From JACDBD01 sp050743385 (lineage in GTDB: Bacteria; Actinomycetota; Acidimicrobiia; IMCC26256; JACDBD01): a DNA stretch of 41,613 nucleotides. Below, piece by piece: positions 1-7,968 of this stretch (its first letter is position 1; every line of letters starts with the position of its first letter). Under the pieces are notes generated by a model. That model was not told the origin of the DNA. It was given only the letters and a program-made list of their open reading frames with translations, and did not search any database. The DNA lies in NCBI GenBank assembly GCA_050743385.1, contig JBOGFJ010000188.1, forward strand, positions 1 through 41,613. Direction: 5' to 3'. Both the position numbers and the translations under genes were made by a program.

Positions 1-2105
1 TCTACATCTCCCAGCCCGACACCGGTGAGCAGGCGCTCGAGATCGCCGACATGCTCATCCGCTCGAATGCACTCGACGTGATCGCGATCGACTCGGTGGC
101 CGCGCTCGTGCCCCGGGCCGAGATCGAAGGTGACATGGGCGATCCCCACATGGGTCTCCAGGCCCGGCTCATGAGCCAGGCCCTGCGCAAGCTCACCGCC
201 AACCTCAACCGGTCCCGCACGATCTGCATCTTCATCAACCAGCTGCGGGAGAAGATCGGGGTCGTCTTCGGAAATCCTGAGACGACCCCCGGTGGGCGGG
301 CTCTGAAGTTCTACTCGTCGGTGCGGCTCGACATCCGGCGGGTGGAGGCGATCAAGGACGGTCTCGAGGTCATCGGCAACCGCACGCGCGTCAAGGTCGT
401 GAAGAACAAGTGCGTCGCGGCAGGCACCAAGGTGTTCGACCCGACCACCGGTCTCACGCACAACATCGAGGACGTCGTGCATGGCGACGCGGCTGGCTCC
501 GTGGTCGCGGCCGACAAGGCCGGCAAGCTCCACAACCGGCCGATCGTCGACCGGTTCGACCAGGGCGAGCGCGAGGTCATCGGCCTGAAGCTGCGTGACG
601 GTACGAAGCTGAAGGTCACGCCTGACCACAAGGTGCTGACTGATCGCGGCTGGCGCGAGGCGGGCGATCTGGTTGTCGGCGACCGAGTGGCTCGACCTCG
701 TCGAGTCGGTGGCTTCGGTGACGTCGAGCCCGTGCCGCCCGATCACGCCCGGTTGCTCGGGTACCTGATCGGCGACGGCTACGTCGGTGGCAAGACCCCG
801 ATCTCGTTCATCAATGTCCAGGACTCGCTCCAGAAGGATGCGGGGTTGATCGCGGCGACGCTCGGCTGTGACGCCCATCCACGCGGGAGGGATGGCATCG
901 AACTCGCGTTCTCGCACCGGAAGGGCGAGAAGAACGGTGTGCTCGAGCTCGCCCGATGGGCCGGTATCCACGGCCACCTGGCGCCGGGCAAGCGCATTCC
1001 GCCTCCGTTCTTTGCTCCCGCCGTCTCCGCGGAGGCCGTCGCGAACCTGCTGTTCGGCTTGTGGGAGAGCGATGGCTGGGTGAGCCGGGAGCAGACCGGC
1101 GGGATCCGGTGCGGCTTCACCACGACATCGGAGCAACTTGCCCATCAGATCCACTGGCTTCTGCTCCGGTTCGGGATGTGGAGCTCGGTTCGGGTCTACG
1201 ACCCCACGAGCCAGCGGCCGAGCATCATCAACGGTCGAAGGGTCCAGGGGAAGCTCCCGTGCTGGGAAGTGCGGATCAGCGGCATCGACAACGCCACCCG
1301 CTTCGCGGATGCGATCCCGATGTGGGGTCCGCGGGGTCGAGTGCTCACCGAGGAGCTTGCACGCCCAGAGCTGCGGAAACACCGTGGCTCGCAGACCAAT
1401 TACCTGGCGGCGAACCAGACCGAGCCGGTCCTCGCGTACCTGCGAGGTCTGGGCGTCACCCCGCAGTTCGTGGCGCAGCTCGTCGGCGAAGGGGCAGGTG
1501 ATCCGGTAGGTGGGCTCAAGCAGGTGCTCGGTCACAGTCGCCTGCGCCGTGATCGCCTCGAGCGGTTGGCAGACGCACTCGAGAGCGACTTCCTGCATGG
1601 TGTGCTCGACGAGGACGTCTGGTACGACCGTATCGTCGCGGTGGCCGCGCCCGAGCGTGCCCCAGTGTTCGACATCGAGGTGGACGAGCTGCACACGTTC
1701 GTGGCCGGAGACGTCGTGATCCACAACTGCGCCAGCCCATTCCGCCAGGCGGAGTTCGACATCATGTACGGGAAGGGCATCAGCCGCGAGGGCTCGCTGC
1801 TCGACGTGGGTGTCGACCTCGGCATCGTGAAGAAGTCGGGCGCGTGGTTCACCTACGAGGGCGAGCAGCTCGGTCAGGGGCGTGAGAACGCCAAGCAGTT
1901 CCTCACCGAGAACCTCGACCTCATGTTCGAGATCAGCGACAAGATCCGAGCCGAGGTCGGCATCGAAGACCCGGCCGAGTCGGACGAGCCCGGCGACCAG
2001 CCCGAGGTCGATCTCGCGGCGGCCGACGAGGGCGCGGCGGCGAAGAACGGCAAGGGTACGAAGGCGCGCAAGCGCGACGACGAGGCCCTCGAGATCGAGG
2101 GCTGA
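1..2105 (+). CDS. recA: Recombinase RecA, 5'-truncated, interrupted by an intein
   Basis: The reading frame is open from base 3, so the start and the Walker A region lie upstream of the window. RecA is the ATP-dependent strand-exchange protein of homologous recombination and the co-protease that triggers LexA self-cleavage. The visible N-extein contains SQPDTGEQALEI, the Walker B region VIAIDSVAALVP, the MGLQARLMSQALRKL segment and the L2 loop FGNPETTPGG. It ends at VKVVKNK. The frame then enters an intein and resumes with CASPFRQAEFDIMYGKGISREG. The exteins give about 136 plus 125 residues here. The C-terminal tail is rich in Asp, Glu, Ala and Lys, as in actinobacterial RecA. Splicing is needed to make active protein. 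recX, which often follows recA, is not adjacent; a convergent GNAT gene is found instead. Confidence 0.97.
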   Translation, partial: YISQPDTGEQALEIADMLIRSNALDVIAIDSVAALVPRAEIEGDMGDPHMGLQARLMSQALRKLTANLNRSRTICIFINQLREKIGVVFGNPETTPGGRALKFYSSVRLDIRRVEAIKDGLEVIGNRTRVKVVKNKCVAAGTKVFDPTTGLTHNIEDVVHGDAAGSVVAADKAGKLHNRPIVDRFDQGEREVIGLKLRDGTKLKVTPDHKVLTDRGWREAGDLVVGDRVARPRRVGGFGDVEPVPPDHARLLGYLIGDGYVGGKTPISFINVQDSLQKDAGLIAATLGCDAHPRGRDGIELAFSHRKGEKNGVLELARWAGIHGHLAPGKRIPPPFFAPAVSAEAVANLLFGLWESDGWVSREQTGGIRCGFTTTSEQLAHQIHWLLLRFGMWSSVRVYDPTSQRPSIINGRRVQGKLPCWEVRISGIDNATRFADAIPMWGPRGRVLTEELARPELRKHRGSQTNYLAANQTEPVLAYLRGLGVTPQFVAQLVGEGAGDPVGGLKQVLGHSRLRRDRLERLADALESDFLHGVLDEDVWYDRIVAVAAPERAPVFDIEVDELHTFVAGDVVIHNCASPFRQAEFDIMYGKGISREGSLLDVGVDLGIVKKSGAWFTYEGEQLGQGRENAKQFLTENLDLMFEISDKIRAEVGIEDPAESDEPGDQPEVDLAAADEGAAAKNGKGTKARKRDDEALEIEG
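411..1727 (+). mobile_element. RecA intein with LAGLIDADG homing endonuclease
   Basis: This is a 439-codon in-frame intervening protein sequence. It starts with Cys (CVAAGTKVFDPTTG, block A) and ends with VVIHN (block G), with Cys as the +1 extein residue: the normal class 1 splicing set. Block B is visible as VTPDHKVLTDRGW. Two dodecapeptide motifs, LLGYLIGDGYVGG and LLFGLWESDGWVS, keep the acidic residues expected of an active DOD endonuclease. From memory of the Mycobacterium tuberculosis RecA intein (PI-MtuI, 440 residues), the insertion site (after VVKNK), the length and long sequence stretches correspond, so this looks like the same intein allele. Endonuclease activity is inferred from the motifs only. 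Confidence 0.95.
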
Positions 2106-2138
2106 CCAGCGGCGGCACGGCACCCCGCCCGCCGGTGT

Positions 2139-2167
2139 CCGGCCCCCGACCCCTCGCCGGGGGCCGG
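2139..2167. terminator. Strong hairpin between convergent recA and GNAT gene
   Basis: A perfect 10-bp inverted repeat, CCGGCCCCCG and CGGGGGCCGG, is separated by a 9-base loop. It lies 33 bases after the recA stop and 22 bases before the end of the convergent GNAT gene. There is no T-run, which is usual for high-GC actinobacterial terminators. It could serve both strands. Confidence 0.7.
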
Positions 2168-2189
2168 GCGCCCCGGGTGTGGCCGGCCG

Positions 2190-2723
2190 CTAATCGGTGG
2201 CGCGCTGCGTCTCCCATTGCACGCGTGTGATCGCGTACACCCACACCAGCAGCTGGTTGTGGGGCAGCACGGTCTCGAGATCGAACGTGAGACCGTTCTT
2301 CTCCATCACCCGACGTGATGCCACGTTCGCCGGCTGGTGGATCGAGACGATCCGGTCGAGCCCGAGCTCCTCGAAGCCGAAGCTGATGCTCTCGGCCGCG
2401 CCCTCCGTTGCGAGGCCCCCGCCCCAGTAGGAGCGGTCGAGACGCCAGCCGACCTCGACGCCGGGGAACCACGCGTGCGTGCTCAGGCCGATGAAGCCGA
2501 TGAAGCGGTCGCCGTCGAGGAGGTCGACTGCCCAGAGCCCGAAGCCGTGCTCGTCCCAGTGGTCCATGAAGCCGCGCATCTGCCGGTCGCTCTCCTCGCG
2601 GGTGTAGGGCTTTCCGCCGAGATGGCGCATCACCTCGGGATCGGCGCAGATGCGCGCGTAGCCATCGAGATCCTCGTCGCGCCACCTGCGGAGGCGCAGC
2701 CGGGCGGTCCGGAGCTCGCTCAC
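2190..2723 (-). CDS. GNAT-family N-acetyltransferase (RimJ/RimL-like)
   Basis: A 177-residue acetyltransferase of the RimJ/RimL-like group, which transfer an acetyl group from acetyl-CoA to amines or protein N-termini; the substrate is unknown. Visible family features are the opening LRTARLRLRRWRDEDLDGYARI, the strand FIGFIGL, the acetyl-CoA-binding part VGWRLDRSYWGGGLATEGA, and the C-terminal IVSIHQPANVASRRVMEKNGL, a very typical GNAT ending. I take the GTG at 2723 because the domain starts there and the codon overlaps the stop of the upstream permease by 4 bases (GTGA), implying translational coupling. Longer frames upstream are only out-of-frame readings of the permease gene. Confidence 0.88.
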   Translation of the reverse strand: MSELRTARLRLRRWRDEDLDGYARICADPEVMRHLGGKPYTREESDRQMRGFMDHWDEHGFGLWAVDLLDGDRFIGFIGLSTHAWFPGVEVGWRLDRSYWGGGLATEGAAESISFGFEELGLDRIVSIHQPANVASRRVMEKNGLTFDLETVLPHNQLLVWVYAITRVQWETQRATD

Positions 2724-3472
2724 CCCGCGATGCCGCGGACGATCGCCACGACCGCCGTCGCCCCCGAGAAGGCCAGCACCGCCGGGCGGAGCCACCCGCC
2801 GTCGAGCCGCCCGATCGCGAAGCGGCTGAGCGCCAGCCCCAGCCCGAGCGGGGGCAGCAGCGCCGCCGCCAGGGCGACGTGCCAGAGGTCGATGACACCG
2901 CCCGCCAGCAGCCCGGCGATCGACAGCACGCTCCCGATCGCGAACGCGACCGCGAGCGTGGACCGCAGCACCGCACCTTCGTGGTGCTGGTAGAGCAGCG
3001 CCAGCGGCGGTCCACCGATCGCCGTGGCCGTGCCCATGGCACCGGAGGCGAAGCCGGCACTCGTCGTGGTCGTGCGGTTGACCGCGACGGGCCCGGTGAA
3101 CGCACTCATCCCCACGGCGATGAGCACGCCGCTGCCGAGCAGCACCGACAGGGTCGACGCGGACACGATCGCCACCACCCACGCACCGAGCACGGTGCCG
3201 GGAACGCGCCCGATGGTGATCCATGTGACGCCGGGGCGGTCGACGGCGTGGCGCTCGCGGATTGCCATCACGAACACCAGTGGCACGACCACGAGCGACA
3301 GTGTCGCCGGCAGGGCCTCCGGGTTCGCGAGCGCCAGCACCGGCACCCCCACGAGGTTGCTCCCGAACCCGATCGAACCCTGCACGAAGGCGCCCGTGGC
3401 GACAGCCAGGGCCACGAGCGCGAATTCGAGCGCGGACAGATGGATCGGACGCTCCTTCGAGGCGAAGGGCAA
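2720..3472 (-). CDS. TauE/SafE-family membrane permease
   Basis: A 250-residue, almost wholly hydrophobic protein with about seven to eight predicted membrane segments. It is of the TauE/SafE (DUF81) family of putative sulfite, sulfonate or organic-anion exporters. Family marks are the N-terminal GAFVQGSIGFGSNLVGVPVLAL and the mid-protein GTATAIGGPPLALLYQH, which correspond to the two half-repeats of the family. The substrate cannot be read from the sequence. It is the first gene of a two-gene minus-strand unit with the GNAT gene and is divergent from miaB across only 29 bases, so the two promoters must overlap or reach into the coding regions. A start further downstream, near the first membrane helix, is possible. 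Confidence 0.85.
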   Translation of the reverse strand: MPFASKERPIHLSALEFALVALAVATGAFVQGSIGFGSNLVGVPVLALANPEALPATLSLVVVPLVFVMAIRERHAVDRPGVTWITIGRVPGTVLGAWVVAIVSASTLSVLLGSGVLIAVGMSAFTGPVAVNRTTTTSAGFASGAMGTATAIGGPPLALLYQHHEGAVLRSTLAVAFAIGSVLSIAGLLAGGVIDLWHVALAAALLPPLGLGLALSRFAIGRLDGGWLRPAVLAFSGATAVVAIVRGIAG

Positions 3473-3487
3473 GACCTTAGCGACACG

Positions 3488-3493
3488 TACACT
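3488..3493 (+). promoter_or_regulatory. -10 element (TACACT) for a probable leaderless miaB transcript
   Basis: TACACT fits the actinobacterial -10 pattern TANNNT. It ends 8 bases before the GTG start of miaB, so transcription would begin at or next to the start codon. No convincing -35 or ribosome-binding site is seen, which also favours leaderless expression. The call rests on the pattern alone. Confidence 0.5.
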
Positions 3494-3501
3494 GGTCAGC
3501 C

Positions 3502-4902
3502 GTGAGCACGCCCCGGCGCTTCTACATCCGCACGTTCGGGTGCCAGATGAACGAGCACGACTCCGAGCGGATCGCGGGGTTGCTCGGCGAACGGGGGATG
3601 GAGCCCACCGACGACGTGGAGCGCGCCGACGTCGTCGTGCTCAATACGTGCTGCATCCGTGAGAACGCCGACAACAAGCTCTACGGGCACCTCGGGCGAC
3701 TGAAGGCCCTCAAGGAGAGCCGCCCCGACCTCCAGATCGCGGTGGGCGGCTGCCTCGCCCAGAAGGACCGCGAGGTCGTCGTCGAGCGCGCCGGTCACGT
3801 CGACGTCGTCTTCGGCACCCACAACCTCGCCCACGCGCCCGCCCTCCTGGAGCGAGCCCGGCTCGAGGGACCGATCGTCGAGATCCTCGAGGAGCACGAG
3901 GCCTACCCGTCGGCGCTGCCGGCGCGGCGCGACGCCGGCCACTCCGCGTGGGTCACGATCCAGATCGGCTGCGACAACTCGTGCACGTTCTGCATCGTGC
4001 CGGCGGTGAGGGGCAAGGAGGTCAGCCGCCGGGTCGGCGACGTCGTCTACGAGGTGGAGCAGCTGGCGGCCGACGGCGTGAGCGAGATCACGCTCCTGGG
4101 CCAGAACGTCAACTCGTACGGCCGCGATCTCGGCGCCGGCCGGTACCGGCCCCGTTTCGCCGATCTGCTGCGCGAAGTCGCCGCCGTCGACGGCATCCGG
4201 CGGGTTCGCTACACGTCGCCGCATCCCAAGGATCTGCGCCCCGAGACGATCGCGGCCATGGCCGAGTGCGACGCCGTGTGCGAGCAGCTGCACCTTCCCC
4301 TCCAGGCCGGAAGCGACCGCACCCTGGCACGGATGCACCGCGGGTACACGGCCGAGCGCTACCTCGAGCGCGTGGCGGGGGCGCGCGCCGCGATCCCCGA
4401 CCTGGCCGTCACCACGGACCTGATCGTGGGGTTCCCCGGTGAGACCGACACCGATTTCGAGCAAACGCTCGCGGTCGTCGACGAAGCGTCGTACGACGCC
4501 GCCTACACCTTCGTGTTCTCGCCCCGGCCGGGTACCAGGGCGGCCGAGATGACCGACGAGTTCGTCGCGCCCGACGTGGCGCGGGCGCGGATGGAGCGGC
4601 TCGTCGCGGTGGTCGAGCGTCATGCGCTCGCCCATCACGGCGCGCGCGTGGGCAAGGTCGAGGAGGTGCTCGTCGACGGGCCGTCGAAGACCGACCCCGA
4701 CGTTCTCTCGGGCAGGACGCGCCAGGGCAAGCTGGTGCACTTCGAGCCGCTCGACACCGAGGGTGTCGACGGGGTGACACCGGGTGCCTACGTCGACGTG
4801 CGCGTCACGGGCGCCGCCCCCCATTGGCTACGGGGGGAGCACCTTGCGACCACCGCCGCGCCCCGCCGCACCCGGAGCCGGATCCCCGTCACGGCCGTGT
4901 GA
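3502..4902 (+). CDS. miaB: tRNA-2-methylthio-N6-dimethylallyladenosine synthase MiaB
   Basis: A 466-residue radical-SAM methylthiotransferase that adds the 2-methylthio group to i6A37 of tRNAs reading UNN codons. The N-terminal UPF0004 domain begins RRFYIRTFGCQMNEHDSERI. Its auxiliary iron-sulfur cluster cysteines are C14, C50 and C84. The radical-SAM CxxxCxxC triad is C157, C161 and C164 (IGCDNSCTFCIVP). A TRAM domain occupies the C-terminus. GTG at 3502 puts the domain right at the N-terminus. It is the first gene of the miaB-miaA-dapF-hflX-dapCDE unit and its stop overlaps the miaA start (GTGA), so the two steps of i6A/ms2i6A synthesis are made together. The last 20 residues or so are unusually rich in Arg and Pro. 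Confidence 0.97.
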   Translation: MSTPRRFYIRTFGCQMNEHDSERIAGLLGERGMEPTDDVERADVVVLNTCCIRENADNKLYGHLGRLKALKESRPDLQIAVGGCLAQKDREVVVERAGHVDVVFGTHNLAHAPALLERARLEGPIVEILEEHEAYPSALPARRDAGHSAWVTIQIGCDNSCTFCIVPAVRGKEVSRRVGDVVYEVEQLAADGVSEITLLGQNVNSYGRDLGAGRYRPRFADLLREVAAVDGIRRVRYTSPHPKDLRPETIAAMAECDAVCEQLHLPLQAGSDRTLARMHRGYTAERYLERVAGARAAIPDLAVTTDLIVGFPGETDTDFEQTLAVVDEASYDAAYTFVFSPRPGTRAAEMTDEFVAPDVARARMERLVAVVERHALAHHGARVGKVEEVLVDGPSKTDPDVLSGRTRQGKLVHFEPLDTEGVDGVTPGAYVDVRVTGAAPHWLRGEHLATTAAPRRTRSRIPVTAV

Positions 4903-5825
4903 CCACGACGCATCTCGCCCTGGTCGGACCGACCGCTTCCGGCAAGACCCGGCTCGCCCTCGCAGTGGCCGCATGCCTCGGCGACGTCGAGATCGTCTCG
5001 GTCGACTCCATGCAGGTGTACCGCGGTCTCGACGTCGGCACCGCCAAGCCGTCGCCGGCGGAACGCGCCGCGGTGCCCCACCATCTCATCGACGTCGCCG
5101 ACCCGTCGGAGCAGTGGTCGGTGGCGCGCTTCCAGGCGGCCGCGCGCGACGCGGTCGGTGCGATCGAAGCGCGCGGGCGGCGCGCGCTCCTCGTAGGGGG
5201 TACGGGCCTGTACGTGCACGCCGTCGTCGACGATCTCCGGTTCCCGGGAGAAGACCTCGGCCTGCGGGCCGAGCTCGAGGCCTGGACGAGCGAGCCCGGT
5301 GGCGTCGCCGCTGCCCACGCCGAGCTCACCGAGCGCGACCCCGACGCCGCCGCCCGCATCGACCCGCACAACGCCCGTCGGATCGTGCGGGCGCTCGAAG
5401 TGGTCCGGCTGACAGGACAGCCGTTCTCGTCGTTCGGCAGCGGCCTGGGCCACTTCGGGCCCACGGCCTTCCCGATCCGGATGGCCGGCGTATGGCTGCC
5501 GCGGGCGGTGCTGGCCGAGCGGATCGCGATGCGCTTCGAGCAGATGCGCCGATCCGGGCTCGTGGACGAGGTCCGCCGGCTGGCCGGCGCGAACGGTGGG
5601 CTCGCGCGCACCGCCCGGCAGGCGATCGGGTACAAGGAGGTGTTGGCCCATCTCGAAGGCGCCGAACCCTCGCTCGACGCCGCCCTCGACACGGCGGTAC
5701 GCCGCACCCGCTCGTTTGCGCGACGCCAGCGGATGTGGTTCCGCCGTGACCCGCGCATCAGCTGGTTCGCGGCCACGAATCCGGCATCGGTCGAGCCCGC
5801 CCTCCTGGCAAGCTGGTCCCGATGA
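4899..5825 (+). CDS. miaA: tRNA dimethylallyltransferase MiaA
   Basis: A 308-residue enzyme that transfers the dimethylallyl group from DMAPP to N6 of A37 in tRNA, giving the substrate of MiaB. The P-loop is GPTASGKT at residues 10-17. It is followed by VSVDSMQVYRGLDVGTAKPS, VGGTGLYVHAV, NARRIVRALEV and RQAIGYKEVL, all typical of the family. The frame is open further upstream, but the GTG at 4899 places the P-loop at the expected position and overlaps the miaB stop by 4 bases, so I choose it. The downstream dapF start overlaps by ATGA. Confidence 0.96.
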   Translation: MTTTHLALVGPTASGKTRLALAVAACLGDVEIVSVDSMQVYRGLDVGTAKPSPAERAAVPHHLIDVADPSEQWSVARFQAAARDAVGAIEARGRRALLVGGTGLYVHAVVDDLRFPGEDLGLRAELEAWTSEPGGVAAAHAELTERDPDAAARIDPHNARRIVRALEVVRLTGQPFSSFGSGLGHFGPTAFPIRMAGVWLPRAVLAERIAMRFEQMRRSGLVDEVRRLAGANGGLARTARQAIGYKEVLAHLEGAEPSLDAALDTAVRRTRSFARRQRMWFRRDPRISWFAATNPASVEPALLASWSR

Positions 5826-6646
5826 GCGCCATCCGCCTCTCGAAGCTCCACGGAGCGGGCAACGACTTCCTGGTGTCGTCCGGCGACCCCGGGCTCGACC
5901 CCCGGGCTGTTGCCGCGCTCTGCGACCGCCATCGAGGTGTCGGCGCCGACGGTCTCATCATCCTCGGACCCGGCCACGACGGCGCCGACTGCTCCATGAC
6001 CATCTTCAACGCCGACGGCAAGGCGGCCGAGATGAGCGGCAACGGCATCCGCTGCCTCGCATGGGTGGCGAACCGTGGCGGCTTGGGCGACGGCAAGCGC
6101 CTCGTCGTCGACACCGCCGCCGGCCGCCGCGACCTCGAGCTGGAGCTCGACGGCACGGAGGAGGTGGTGGCGGCCACCGTCGACATGGGGCCCGTCACGT
6201 TCGAGCCCGCGGAGATTCCCCTCGACGCCGCGAGCCCGTTCGACCTCGAAGCCACGTTCCACGGCGTCACCTACCGGGGCGATGCCGCCGGCATGGGGAA
6301 CCCGCATCTCGTCCTCTTCGTCGACGACCCCGCGGTCGCGAGGGTGACGCAGCACGGTCCCCGGTTGGAGCACGACGAGCGCTTCCCCAACGGCACCAAC
6401 GTCGAATTCGCCGCGGTGACCGGGGGCGACGAGCTCACGATGCGAGTCTGGGAACGGGGTGTCGGCGAGACGCTGTCGTGCGGTACGGGCGTGTGCGCGA
6501 CCGCGGCGGTCGCGCACCGGCGCGGTCTGGTGAGTGAGAGCGCCGTCGTGCAGGTACCCGGTGGCGAGCACCGCGTCGAGCTGGGCGAGACCGTCCGCCT
6601 GCACGGGCCCGTCGTCCACGTCTTCGACACCCAGGTCGAGATCTGA
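5822..6646 (+). CDS. dapF: Diaminopimelate epimerase
   Basis: A 274-residue PLP-independent epimerase converting LL-diaminopimelate to the meso form, the direct precursor of lysine and of the peptidoglycan stem peptide. The opening LSKLHGAGNDF is diagnostic. The two catalytic cysteines are C78 (MSGNGIRCLAW) and C220 (LSCGTGVCATA), one in each half of the pseudo-symmetric fold. It is the usual length for the family. It overlaps miaA upstream by 4 bases and hflX downstream by 1 base (TGATG). The miaA-dapF-hflX order is also known from mycobacteria. Three more DAP enzymes follow hflX. Confidence 0.97.
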   Translation: MSAIRLSKLHGAGNDFLVSSGDPGLDPRAVAALCDRHRGVGADGLIILGPGHDGADCSMTIFNADGKAAEMSGNGIRCLAWVANRGGLGDGKRLVVDTAAGRRDLELELDGTEEVVAATVDMGPVTFEPAEIPLDAASPFDLEATFHGVTYRGDAAGMGNPHLVLFVDDPAVARVTQHGPRLEHDERFPNGTNVEFAAVTGGDELTMRVWERGVGETLSCGTGVCATAAVAHRRGLVSESAVVQVPGGEHRVELGETVRLHGPVVHVFDTQVEI

Positions 6647-7968
6647 TGCCGCGAGGAGGAGAAGGACGCCAGCGCCGCCGCCTCACCGCCACCGAGGTCG
6701 ATCTCGGTGTCGTCCGTCAGCGCGCCCTCCTCATCGGCACCGGAGCGGGCACCCACACCGTCGCCGACGCCGAAGCGAGCCTCTCGGAGCTCGCGCTGCT
6801 CACCGATACCGCCGGCGCCGACCCCGTGGAGTCGGTGCTGCAGCGACGAGACACCCCTGATCCGGCGACCTATATCGGTTCGGGCAAGGCCGAGGAGCTG
6901 CGGGGCCTCGCCGACGCGCTCGACGCCGACGTCGTCGTCTTCGACGACGAGCTCACCCCCGCGCAGCAACGCAACCTGGAGAAGCTGTTCGGTCGCGACG
7001 TCGTCGACCGGGTCGCGCTGATCCTCGACATCTTCGCCCAGCATGCAACCAGCCAGGAGGGCATGGTCCAGGTAGAGCTCGCACAGCTGCGCTACCGGCT
7101 GCCCCGGTTGCGGGGGAAGGGCCGCGAGCTCAGCCAGCAGGCAGGCGGGATCGGCACCCGCCGCGGCCCGGGCGAGACTCAGCTCGAGGTCGATCGTCGG
7201 CGCATCCAACGGCGGGTGACGAAGCTCGAAGCGGAGCTCGAGCGGCTGGCGCGCACCCGCGCGACTCAGCGCAAGGCGCGTCGTCGCCGGGAGCTCGTCA
7301 CCGTCGCGCTCGTCGGTTACACGAACGCGGGGAAGTCGACCCTGCTGAACCGGCTCACGAACGCCGCCGCGGTGGTCGAGGACCGTCTCTTCTCCACGCT
7401 CGACCCGACCACCCGGCGGCTCCGGCTGCCGGGCGGCGAGACCGTGCTGCTCTCCGACACCGTGGGCTTCGTTCGCAAGCTTCCGCACCAGCTGGTCGAG
7501 GCGTTCCACTCCACGTTGGACGACGTCGTCGACGCCGACCTGCTCGTCCATGTCGTCGACGGCGCTTCGCCCACGGCGGCACAGCAGATCGACGCCGTGC
7601 GCGATGTGCTCGGAGAGATCGGCGCCGCCGACTTGCCCGAGCTGCTCGTTGTCAACAAGCTCGACGTCGCCGACCCCGACGCGATCGACGACCTCTTCGG
7701 CGCGAATGCGGGTGCGGTGGCGGTCTCGGCGGCCTCCGGCGAAGGTGTCGACAAGTTCCGGGAGGTCCTCTCCGACCGGCTGCGCGCCCTCGATCGGATC
7801 ATCGAGCTGTCCGTCCCCTACGAGCGCGGCGATGTCATGGCGGCTCTGCACCGAGCCGGCGAAGTGCTCGTCGAGGTGCACGGCGATGCCGAGACCCGGG
7901 TGCGGGCACGGATCCCCGATGCCGGTCTCAGCCGCTTCGCCGAGTTCGTGGTGGGATCGCCCCCGTGA
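6646..7968 (+). CDS. hflX: Ribosome-associated GTPase HflX
   Basis: A 440-residue TRAFAC-class GTPase that in other bacteria binds 50S subunits and splits stalled 70S ribosomes, for example under heat or antibiotic stress. The N-terminal HflX domain includes DPATYIGSGKAEEL and FDDELTPAQQRNLE. A linker helix carries GIGTRRGPGETQLEVDRR. The G domain has G1 GYTNAGKST from residue 224, G3 LSDTVGF and G4 VVNKLD. A short basic region (residues 205-217) precedes the G domain. The start ATG overlaps the dapF stop, and the gene ends in a GTGA overlap with dapC. HflX homologues contribute to macrolide-lincosamide tolerance in some mycobacteria; whether that applies here is unknown. Confidence 0.96.
   Translation: MPRGGEGRQRRRLTATEVDLGVVRQRALLIGTGAGTHTVADAEASLSELALLTDTAGADPVESVLQRRDTPDPATYIGSGKAEELRGLADALDADVVVFDDELTPAQQRNLEKLFGRDVVDRVALILDIFAQHATSQEGMVQVELAQLRYRLPRLRGKGRELSQQAGGIGTRRGPGETQLEVDRRRIQRRVTKLEAELERLARTRATQRKARRRRELVTVALVGYTNAGKSTLLNRLTNAAAVVEDRLFSTLDPTTRRLRLPGGETVLLSDTVGFVRKLPHQLVEAFHSTLDDVVDADLLVHVVDGASPTAAQQIDAVRDVLGEIGAADLPELLVVNKLDVADPDAIDDLFGANAGAVAVSAASGEGVDKFREVLSDRLRALDRIIELSVPYERGDVMAALHRAGEVLVEVHGDAETRVRARIPDAGLSRFAEFVVGSPP

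Noticed and set aside
1933..3105. Long minus-strand open frame (390 codons) across the recA end, GNAT and permease genes
   Set aside because: Arg/Pro/Ser-rich translation typical of an out-of-frame reading of high-GC DNA; real genes with clear motifs occupy the same bases in other frames.
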